A stretch of 31,059 nucleotides of DNA from a virus. The notes below the pieces were generated by a model. The model was given only the letters and a program-made list of their open reading frames with translations. It had not been told where the DNA came from and did no database searches. This document shows, piece by piece, positions 24,001-30,366 of the stretch (its first letter is position 1; each line of letters starts with the position of its first letter). The stretch spans positions 1 to 31,059 of IMG/VR virus record IMGVR_UViG_3300035157_000104; one strand, 5' to 3'. The translations under genes were made by a program, and so were the position numbers.

Positions 24001-25238
24001 ATACTGTTTCCGTTTATAATAGGAGAACCCTTTACATTATTCATCAGCATATAATTGCCGAGTTCAAATGGAACGATAGAGTTTTGTAATGCAACAGTAG
24101 TTCTTGATTTTTCTAAATCTACAAAAGTAGGAACTAGAGTTTCAGATTCATAACCTCTTACATATGCCTTTCCAGGTCCAACTTCAATTACATAATATGA
24201 TTCTGATGCTGTTATACCACCAGGTGACATTGCACCTTGTAAATATACACCACCGTTAGCACCATCATTCTTATGCTCTCTAATACGAACATCAAAGTCA
24301 CGAATAGTATAATCACCAGACTCATCAAATGTTCTTCTTGCAAGTTCTCTTGCTAATTCATTATATGCTGAACGTTCTACAAAAGTTTCAATCTGAGATT
24401 GATTGATTCTTAAAAGTTCAATAAAGTTTTTATCTGTATCATCATCAATAACTTTCTTAACTAGAGAAGTTCTAATTCTAAATCTATGACCACCTGGTGC
24501 AGAGTAGTTGGACGTACCTGTGGCATTATCGTTTAGATTTGGATCGTCTTCTGGAGTAACAATAGATTCAAAAATTTCTAGACCAACTCTATACGAAGGA
24601 TTGTTAGTGTATTGATCAAGAATAATTGTTTGGTTTGCTACATCAACAAAATATCCACGAATGAAATATACACCACTAGCAATAGTTGCAGTAGAACCTA
24701 CAGCAGTAGAGTTAGTAGGTAACAACTGTGCAAATGGAGTTCCAACTTCAATAAGTGAATTACCATAAGTTATTTCAGTCTCAGATATTAACTGCTCGTT
24801 ATTTACAAATGTTCTTTCAGTAGATTCGTCACCACCAGATGTTAGATACTTAACATATAATGTGATATATCCACGAGATGATTCTGTTGCTGGAATTGAA
24901 GATATAACTTTTGCTTTTACACCTGTAGTTAAACCACTTATAATTGTTCCAGTTAAATTAGTTCTATATTGCTCAACGTCTGCTCCTAAAAATGATCCTT
25001 GAAGTAATACTGCTTTTGCATCTAAGTCATAACCTATTTGACCAGGAATGACCATCGAGCCATCCTTGAACATATGAGTACCAAAAGATTCAATCTGATT
25101 CTGCATCAAAGATTGCAGAGTTGTTAATTCTCTTGCTTGAATCGGATAACCAGGACGAAATAGAACTCGATAAAAGTTATTTGCTTTATCGAAATCGTCG
25201 AAGTATGGCGATATGTTCAGATTGGTATTCTGTGGCAT
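18024..25238 (-). CDS. Giant DUF4815-type virion structural protein (2404 aa)
   Basis: Baseplate- or tail-associated structural protein of marine T4-like phages. The N-terminus (NLNISPYFDDFDKANNFYRV, LFRPGYPIQARELTTLQSLM) is the DUF4815 signature. Around residue 1380-1400 is RNIAFKIQRLKPNTRFYAFI with TTPRLIEV, and the C-terminus has EFTAAQIKIIMTSRNQAYVP then EIKNLRVLAL, both recurrent in these proteins. Between lie several GExVxGxTSGAxAxV beta modules (near residues 490, 855, 1430, 1500, 1900) and one RGxGGTxAxxH module near 2095. It follows gp8 by 4 bases and overlaps the 76-aa gene. A gp10-like position in the baseplate is inferred from order; the exact role is unknown. Confidence 0.8.
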   Translation of the reverse strand: MPQNTNLNISPYFDDFDKANNFYRVLFRPGYPIQARELTTLQSLMQNQIESFGTHMFKDGSMVIPGQIGYDLDAKAVLLQGSFLGADVEQYRTNLTGTIISGLTTGVKAKVISSIPATESSRGYITLYVKYLTSGGDESTERTFVNNEQLISETEITYGNSLIEVGTPFAQLLPTNSTAVGSTATIASGVYFIRGYFVDVANQTIILDQYTNNPSYRVGLEIFESIVTPEDDPNLNDNATGTSNYSAPGGHRFRIRTSLVKKVIDDDTDKNFIELLRINQSQIETFVERSAYNELARELARRTFDESGDYTIRDFDVRIREHKNDGANGGVYLQGAMSPGGITASESYYVIEVGPGKAYVRGYESETLVPTFVDLEKSRTTVALQNSIVPFELGNYMLMNNVKGSPIINGNSITENYQVVEFRDVKPNGSLSATGNIIGYGRVAAYEYHNGTNVTSASTVFKAYVFDLQPLTLMKLSQSVTVAQGHVIRGRTSKAKAFVEADYNGVDLIKLYQSYGQFKVGEVIERDGVEIGTVVETFTHEITDAKGMIGKDPDTNAIIFAGDFLLDQETIILGSNFNVSSSGATGTITGTQSNFTLDLRPGDQLTFNNSNTLYIDLINLSGTNIDNNLTSATTATYSGNNIPAGDYGFMVRQRPQIYDRETADLMIEMPKESIKSISDESAIVARSFDDITVTGANDFTISLPADEQFLAYDKDHYALVELAPTAGTLIDIESNLSFNSTGTPRTSLTVSGLTGVSTVRLVASVSKNSAEKKLKNATQMEVMKVEKTANSSDNVKYGLSYGSLYGTRIEDEEISLGSTDVYNIHAVYESNDDNAAVIPNLTMQDATIFNKGTIIEGQTSKAKARVVNFNSVSYVCHFVYENESLFSLGETVQGFDANGNIITGLINDADGSINNGSRNITDNFYLDPNQQGHFYDISKLIKFAASSAPLRKLAIVFDRFTHEATGDYFASQSYVGIDYKDIPAIKFAGETRELRDVLDFRPAVTPVLSGSGTVSSPYYVNCASLDFKDRGFASGGVANNATVIDIPKPESDFRCDYDYYVGRIDKLFLTDQQGFKVAKGIPGEADDVPANIDNAMLLATLYHEPYGYGPEGVHIVRENNRRFTMRDIGLIERRVDNLEYYTSLSLLELETASLPIKDSDGFDKFKNGFLVDNFTSFDSAESTHEDFACALDFADGTMRASHYTTNVPLEYNGSASSNVTLHSTGTLTLPYVESTFIVQPYASRVENVNPFNVFAYIGRLDLYPSSDDWVDTRRVPDRVVNIEGDFTASIQRLGGDVNTGFIPTQWNSWRTNWSSASSRSDTQTMRRGQWPYIRRITTTTTNTVSNQSRSGIRSRVTPRIDRQNMGDRTLEKTVIPFIRSRNIAFKIQRLKPNTRFYAFIDNVDVNYYTTPRLIEVIKNPVDDSRTNNTPFVTDETVVGQTSGCRLKIVSPESGFDDGKSPYDGSDLPTSYASTTGFLNIDTKTMSETVAGAYYGNPIETEILVGQTSGARAVVKTKRLVANTNGDMEGIMWIPNPRVSTNPRFATGTRVVRLTTSDTDSRVPGQVDSAASANYVASGVIETKQTTIFAVRNADIVRDTVTQDRTVNNTTSNVTRDTGWYDPLAQSFLVESKGGAFLTSCELYFNTRDERIPVSVQVREMANGYPTTKVLAFSDVTLLPSQINLSENGTVATRFTFDSPVYVTENREYCLVVLSDSNEFKLWISRMGEDDVTNDRTISEQPYAGVLFKSQNASTWTADQYEDLKFTLYKAQFTANSTGTAVFNNAELAIGNSGISQLRANPIRTLKPEIKIILSDHQANFTIGAEITQTDTSPVPSAIIRQVVQGVQGSSNAYIIVDDVAGTFREGVASGASYIYRLVSSRSLADITLTGVTGTFDSNNTITNGSGASGMVTAFNSGTGVVSIKSVTGTFGVGDAITQTTSGATTGSGTIAAGGINATGDDINDYPAAPISYFNQATEIEVMHANHCMHDTANNVKLEGVISEVAPTIIDSAYHTNGITAADAVSGTFQLHVQDASAFHTTINGAAVATSNVGYIIIRDPEISQKHFEIIEYSNISSDGKIITLPSGSRGKGGTAALAHSNTSIIECYNLDGIPLTEINKLHTAIGSPTLDSYKVAVTSVSTNGVQNGGEDVTATQNVQFEQFYPQLEMNNFPETDIIPRLNAVSATSILNGANVSEASFINDGVYLDCIANEDNYMTFPKLVCSKVNEDAKLSGSKSLTMNLLLSSTNANLSPVVDTDRCSLITTSNRINQIEPANSNAEQRSGDKNDAVYISKTMNLLNPANTLKVQFEGWRHPDTEIHVMYRIQPVGASITFDEIGYIYFNGNGLEDKTVQKTEAYLLRDLEYTYTGAEFTAAQIKIIMTSRNQAYVPEIKNLRVLALSDL

Positions 25239-25242
25239 TGTT

Positions 25243-26778
25243 TTAGAACTCTACTACGATCTTAATGTCTTCAATTTGGTCTCCAGCACGAGAGATTGCT
25301 CTCCTATTGTCTATGTAGATCACTTTACCAGAGTCTTTTTTCACTTCTGGTTTTGCATATCCAGATGTGAATGACATACCTAGGTCATATTCTGTGTTGT
25401 TTATAACACGTGTTGCTTCACCAGGAATAATAGGGAAGTTAATATCAGGGTCAGCAGAAGTACCAGATCCTGAACCAACAACTGTATTACCTCCATCAAA
25501 TACAGTTTTGTTACCAGAAATTTCTGGGAAAATACCATCAACTCTGTTCTGATAATATTTCAAAACTTTAGTTGTTGAGTTCCAAGAAACAACTCTACCT
25601 CTAGCAGTCACCTGTTGACCACCAATAGTACGAGTTTGTGTAATGATTTCATCCGTGTTGAATGATCCTGTGAAATCTGGAGAAAATATCACAGCGTTTG
25701 TAGATGATAATGTAATAGCATCTGCAAGTTCTTCAGTACCGTATTTAAGTGGATTCAAATTTAATCCAATACGTCTGTAATCGTTATCAGTTGGGAAGTC
25801 ACCTGATCCTTCATCGTAAGTAAACTTCGTGTTAATCATCACACGATATCCACCAAGTTCGATTGCTGGATTAGATCCGTGTCCACCTTTCGGAGGAATG
25901 ATTACGTCAATAGCACCACCACTACCTGTACCAGCACCAATACCATTAATCTCATCAATAATAACTTTACCGAAAGAATAATTAGATCCTCCAGAGGTTA
26001 CAGTAGCGTTTACAATACGTCCACCATCAACCACAACTGAGATTCTTCCACCAGTACCATCTCCTTTTACAGGGATGTTTTCATATGTACCGTTGTTATA
26101 TCCAGAACCAGATGATTGGATAACAACAGTATCAATTTCACCACCAACAGCATCAGATATAACAGCAGTATCAGTCAACACTGGCATATAATCACCAGAG
26201 AAGAATTTCAGAACCTGACCAACAGGGATAGTAAACATATACTTCCAACGATAACCATCAGCAGTCGTGATAATAGATGTAGATGTACCTGTCGGTTCAA
26301 CCGTTGATGGTTTACCATTCGGATCTGAGGGCGACGTTCCATTGTAGATACATTTATATGCTTGGTATGAACTGTTTACAACGTAGAAATCTGCGTCATA
26401 TAATTTAGTAGCACCAGAAGATGCAGTCTTACTAGATGAGTAATCGTGACGATACATATCGTACACATAACCCAAACCACCAGTAGTTTGTTCTGGGGGT
26501 ATCCAGTCAATACGACGTATAACCTGTACAGCGTCATTCGCAAGAACACGCTTCATAGAGATCATATCATCATATGCGTCAGAGAACTCCTGAAATGAAT
26601 CAACAGGGGTTGGTGGATTGTTTTCGTTGTCCCATTCTTGGGGTCTACCAATAAAAACATACAAGCGATCTCTGTTTGCACCAGCAGCTATGTCACTCTG
26701 GTTCTTGTCAGGACCTTCGAGTGATTTGATGAACTTCTCCGCAGTGAATATTCTAAATTGGTCAGTTAGTAGTGCCAT
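25243..26778 (-). CDS. gp8: Baseplate wedge protein gp8, enlarged
   Basis: Wedge subunit of the baseplate. Features shared in order with T4 gp8: an N-terminal TAEKFIKSLEGPDKN and YVFIGRPQEWDNENNPPTPV, then KVL-type MKRVLANDAVQVIRRIDW, then DGYRWKYMFTIP (residues 174-185), then NPL before the end, and a C-terminal GKVIYIDNRRAISRAGDQIE ending IKIVVEF. At 511 aa it exceeds T4 gp8 (334 aa); residues of about 212-300 are a Gly-rich beta insert like the repeats of the neighbouring gene, and another insert at about 370-450 has a GRVVSWNSTTKVL module. Promoter at 26801-26808, with AAGGAAGG in the leader. Confidence 0.88.
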   Translation of the reverse strand: MALLTDQFRIFTAEKFIKSLEGPDKNQSDIAAGANRDRLYVFIGRPQEWDNENNPPTPVDSFQEFSDAYDDMISMKRVLANDAVQVIRRIDWIPPEQTTGGLGYVYDMYRHDYSSSKTASSGATKLYDADFYVVNSSYQAYKCIYNGTSPSDPNGKPSTVEPTGTSTSIITTADGYRWKYMFTIPVGQVLKFFSGDYMPVLTDTAVISDAVGGEIDTVVIQSSGSGYNNGTYENIPVKGDGTGGRISVVVDGGRIVNATVTSGGSNYSFGKVIIDEINGIGAGTGSGGAIDVIIPPKGGHGSNPAIELGGYRVMINTKFTYDEGSGDFPTDNDYRRIGLNLNPLKYGTEELADAITLSSTNAVIFSPDFTGSFNTDEIITQTRTIGGQQVTARGRVVSWNSTTKVLKYYQNRVDGIFPEISGNKTVFDGGNTVVGSGSGTSADPDINFPIIPGEATRVINNTEYDLGMSFTSGYAKPEVKKDSGKVIYIDNRRAISRAGDQIEDIKIVVEF

Positions 26779-26800
26779 ATGACTGCTATTGCCTTCCTTT

Positions 26801-26808
26801 TATTTATA
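26801..26808 (-). promoter_or_regulatory. Perfect late promoter TATAAATA for gp8
   Basis: TATAAATA on the minus strand in the 36-base gap between the 621-aa gene and gp8, 22 bases upstream of the gp8 ATG. A purine-rich AAAAGGAAGG follows it. Confidence 0.83.
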
Positions 26809-26814
26809 CTAGGT

Positions 26815-28680
26815 TTAATCAGGTTCATTGCGAACTGAGGAAGGATAGAAAATTTGTTGTATCGTTCCCACAATTCCAGACCCATTACCTGTGATTGTTT
26901 CATTATTATTCCATAAGAAATTACCAGCATTTCCTACAGTTGAACCTATTGATAAGGTTTTTGTTGCTGCATCCCAAGCGGTAACTATACCAGTGATACC
27001 AGTGATAGATCCTACAACCGTTTCACCTATAGTATAGTTACCTGTTGTATGTGAACGGAATAAGAAATCCACTTGTGCAACGTGTACATCTCCATCACCT
27101 AATGAACCCGCAACGGATACTGTAGGTGACAATGGAGGATTTGAACCATCAGCCATTTGGTCTCCAACAGCAAACAATGTTGTATTGGTACCACCTAATG
27201 TTTCCTCAATACCATATAATGATGATGCTATACCACCATCTAGATTTATCTCTCCAGCAAAATCAGTGCCAGTATTGATCAAATCAGGTATACCATCACC
27301 AGCACCATCTAATTCAGCAATATCTTCAAAGTTTTTATCAGCTATTGAACTGATAGGAACTGTTAATGTGACAATAGTTGATCCTGCTTCATCAATAATA
27401 TTATGTGGTTCAACACCAGTTTGAGTAGATGATGCAACACCAGCATAAAAGTCAATAACCTGAGATTTAATTTGAGATGAACCACCATCAATAAATGCTA
27501 GTTCGTCAACTTCAAATGTTAGATACAATGCTCTTTCAGACGGTATCCAATCATATACCCTAGCAATTTTGTTACCAGAACTTTCATTAGTTCTGACAAC
27601 TCTATCACCAACAAAGAAATTATATCCTGATACACCATTAGCATCTGCAAGTGCATCTAATGTTACTTTTTGATCGTATCTAAAGTTTAGTGCACGGTCA
27701 CAACCAGTAAATGATGTACCTGTTTTACCTGTATATCTTATTACTTCTCTTCCAATTAATATTTTTCCTGAACCTGGATATGGATCAGTTGTTTGAACAT
27801 ATATCGTTTGATCGTTCTCATCAACACTCGTTAACAGACCAGTAATATCATATAGTGTAGAGTTAAATGATTGTCTGTTTCTTGATGTTTTAGTTAAGTT
27901 TGTATTTCTAGTAAAGAGAACTGAAGGAGCAGTTGAATATCCTCCACCAGGATTAGTGACAGAAATATCAGTAATAGCACCAAGATCAACAGTTGCTATT
28001 GCTTTACCACCAGATCCACCACCACCATTTAATAGAATAACAGGAGGTGTCTCATAAAATTCACCTTGATTTGATATATTGATTGATTTAACAATACCAA
28101 ATTCATTAACTTCAGCAACACCAGTTGCACCCTGTCCTCCACCACCAGACACAATTAAGTTAACGTCACCTATTTCATAATTAGATCCAGCTTGTTCTAA
28201 TGATAAACCCGTTACAAGACCCGTAACAGGACGTAATTCAGCACCAGATCCACCACCACCTTCAACTGTAGCAGTTACAACATCTGAAAAGTATTCATCT
28301 CCATTAGATAAAACCTGAATGTATTGAATTGATCCAGCAGGAGCAAATACATTACCATTAATATCAACTTGATCTGTCTCGTATAATATTGCTTTTGCTT
28401 TTGCACCTGTACCATTACCAGCAGTTTCTATTTTGATTCTAAATGGATCATATCCTTCACCAGGATCTAATACTTTTACAGCAGCAATTTGACCATTAAC
28501 AATTATAGGTTCTAGAACTGCTTCTCTAATAGGAGTTCCACAGTTACCGATAGTTAACTGAGGTGGGTCAGACTGGTTATAACCACTACCGCCATCCACC
28601 ACAAAAACATCTCTAACGCCAAATATAGAATTAAAGAGTGGTTCAATTACTGCACCTTGTCCTGGAACTGTTCTTGCCAT
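26815..28680 (-). CDS. Gly-rich beta-repeat virion structural protein (621 aa)
   Basis: Residues 1-260 are about five degenerate ~45-residue repeats of the form (V/I)xVxNxGxxYxxxPxVxxxGGGGxGAxAxA, for example VFVVDGGSGYNQSDPPQL and ISNQGEFYETPPVILLNGGG. A middle module (GKILIGREVIRYTGKTGTSF then TGCDRAL) and a C-terminal module (TIGETVVGSITGITGIVTAW then DAATKTLSIG) recur in other proteins here. The position next to gp8 suggests a baseplate or wedge-peripheral component. The start at 28680 lies 4 bases after the stop of the upstream gene and has no clear Shine-Dalgarno. I cannot match it to a T4 gene. Confidence 0.75.
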   Translation of the reverse strand: MARTVPGQGAVIEPLFNSIFGVRDVFVVDGGSGYNQSDPPQLTIGNCGTPIREAVLEPIIVNGQIAAVKVLDPGEGYDPFRIKIETAGNGTGAKAKAILYETDQVDINGNVFAPAGSIQYIQVLSNGDEYFSDVVTATVEGGGGSGAELRPVTGLVTGLSLEQAGSNYEIGDVNLIVSGGGGQGATGVAEVNEFGIVKSINISNQGEFYETPPVILLNGGGGSGGKAIATVDLGAITDISVTNPGGGYSTAPSVLFTRNTNLTKTSRNRQSFNSTLYDITGLLTSVDENDQTIYVQTTDPYPGSGKILIGREVIRYTGKTGTSFTGCDRALNFRYDQKVTLDALADANGVSGYNFFVGDRVVRTNESSGNKIARVYDWIPSERALYLTFEVDELAFIDGGSSQIKSQVIDFYAGVASSTQTGVEPHNIIDEAGSTIVTLTVPISSIADKNFEDIAELDGAGDGIPDLINTGTDFAGEINLDGGIASSLYGIEETLGGTNTTLFAVGDQMADGSNPPLSPTVSVAGSLGDGDVHVAQVDFLFRSHTTGNYTIGETVVGSITGITGIVTAWDAATKTLSIGSTVGNAGNFLWNNNETITGNGSGIVGTIQQIFYPSSVRNEPD

Positions 28681-28684
28681 TTAA

Positions 28685-30334
28685 TCATTTGACTGTGATT
28701 GTACCTATCATTGCAGGGTGTGCTGTGCATTGATAGTAAAGGGTGTTTGGAGCATCGAATGGAACTGTCCAAACTTGAAGTGCTGTTTTACTTCCTGAAA
28801 TTCCACCTGTATATTCTGAACCTTGATCAGAAGTTCTAATTTCTAGTGGATGTCCACCAGCATTGTTCTTAAGATCATAAGTAAATCCTCTATGAACTAC
28901 AAGAGGACCATTAGCAGCATTACTTGCAGAGCCAGGTCCATTTACTATGTAATTCGTCATACCATTAGCAGTAAACACATATAAAATTGTTGGAGATGGT
29001 TTGTAGATAGTAGAGTTATCGTGTCCTTTAATAATAGAAGAACCAGCAGGAGCATTGTTCAACTGAGAACCAATACCACCACCAATTTCATTAAATCCAC
29101 TACCATTATCAACTTCAATATCACCGTTAGCACCTATCTTCATTTTCTTGGTACCAATATTGATTGTACCGTTAGAAGGAAGTTCTAAGTTTCCATCAGT
29201 ATCAATTTTTAATTTACGTGCACTTGTACCAAAACGTAATTCACCGTCTGGAACTGTTAAGTTACCAGATGCGTCCATACTAATTTTGTTAGTAGTACCA
29301 AACTGGATGTCTGTACCAGCAGCAAGAATCAAGTTGTCGTTACCATCGAATGATAGTTTTTTATTAGCACCACTACCAAATTTAATTTCAGCAGACTCTG
29401 GAATCTGTAAGTTACCAGAACCATCAAATTCAATAGTATTGCTACTACCGAAATCTAATTTTTGTCCTGTTATTGCAACTGTACCTGTTTCATCTTCACT
29501 CAACATCTTATTTACAGATGTTATATGAACAGGGTTTGTGGTTGACAATTCTTGAGATTGGTTGGCACCAGCAGCACTAACTGTAATAAAACCACGTGCT
29601 GCACCATTCTGAGCAGTAAACGATACAAAATCAACTTCTGCTTTTGCACCAGTTGAATCTTCGATGTGTAACTTAGTACCAGCTGTCATAGCACTAAAAC
29701 GAGTTCTGAATTGTTCTTCTTGTGTTGAGTCTTCAGAAGATAGTTTTGATGATACAGTTCTAGTTGCACCTGTGTTAATGCTTTCTACAGTATGTGTTTT
29801 CTTCTTCTTTCTTTGTAATTCTTGTGTAGTTGGATCTGCACTTATAGCGGTATCACCCAAGAAGATAGATGCGTTTGTAAAATAACCATCACGAAATCTT
29901 AGAGTTGAAGATCCAAGATCAAATGTATTATCACTATTAGGTAAAAAATGAGTATTTACAACAACATTACCAGAACCATTATTGGTTAGGTTAGTAATAG
30001 ATGAACCACCGCCACCACCACCTTGTAGATCGTCGCCTGGCTGCCAGCGAGCATTTGCAGTATTCCACTTAAGAACCTGTCCGTTAGTAACCCCACTAAC
30101 GTCCACGTCTGTCAGATTAGATGCAGCAAGTTGTCCTTCAGTAAATACTGAACCGTTCCATTTTAAAACTTGGTTGGTTGATGGAGATCCAACACTAATT
30201 TGTAGATTGGTGTTATCGCCAAGAAAGGTATATAACTCGTTTATAACATTATTGAGTTTTATAGCACCATCTCTCAGGGTATCACCTGTTCCATCATTGG
30301 CACTTACACCAATATTGAGATTCTGTTTAGCCAT
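28685..30334 (-). CDS. Tail-fibre-like structural protein with C-terminal cupredoxin-like domain
   Basis: Residues 1-35 (NIGVSANDGTGDTLRDGAIK then LNNVINELYTFLGD) match the NDGTGDxLRxAxxKIN opening of phage fibre-like proteins. Two LKWNG/GQVLKWN repeats, a Gly linker, and a shaft of ~22-residue beta repeats (IEFDGSGNLQIP, ISMDASGNLTVP, LKIDTDGNLELP) follow. Residues about 450-549 resemble a cupredoxin: H495 in GGHPLEI, and C536, H539 and M542 in YYQCTAHPAMIGTI, the C-x2-H-x2-M spacing of amicyanin. Copper binding is inferred, not shown. A CATAAATA promoter lies at 30359-30366. The leader has an unusual C-run (ACCCCCCTACTATG) and no Shine-Dalgarno. Confidence 0.82.
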   Translation of the reverse strand: MAKQNLNIGVSANDGTGDTLRDGAIKLNNVINELYTFLGDNTNLQISVGSPSTNQVLKWNGSVFTEGQLAASNLTDVDVSGVTNGQVLKWNTANARWQPGDDLQGGGGGGSSITNLTNNGSGNVVVNTHFLPNSDNTFDLGSSTLRFRDGYFTNASIFLGDTAISADPTTQELQRKKKKTHTVESINTGATRTVSSKLSSEDSTQEEQFRTRFSAMTAGTKLHIEDSTGAKAEVDFVSFTAQNGAARGFITVSAAGANQSQELSTTNPVHITSVNKMLSEDETGTVAITGQKLDFGSSNTIEFDGSGNLQIPESAEIKFGSGANKKLSFDGNDNLILAAGTDIQFGTTNKISMDASGNLTVPDGELRFGTSARKLKIDTDGNLELPSNGTINIGTKKMKIGANGDIEVDNGSGFNEIGGGIGSQLNNAPAGSSIIKGHDNSTIYKPSPTILYVFTANGMTNYIVNGPGSASNAANGPLVVHRGFTYDLKNNAGGHPLEIRTSDQGSEYTGGISGSKTALQVWTVPFDAPNTLYYQCTAHPAMIGTITVK

Positions 30335-30358
30335 AGTAGGGGGGTTATTCTACGTTTT

Positions 30359-30366
30359 TATTTATG
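30359..30366 (-). promoter_or_regulatory. Late promoter CATAAATA overlapping an upstream stop codon
   Basis: The upstream gene ends ACA TAA and the promoter reads CATAAATA across that stop. The ATG of the 549-aa gene is 24 bases downstream. Confidence 0.75.
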
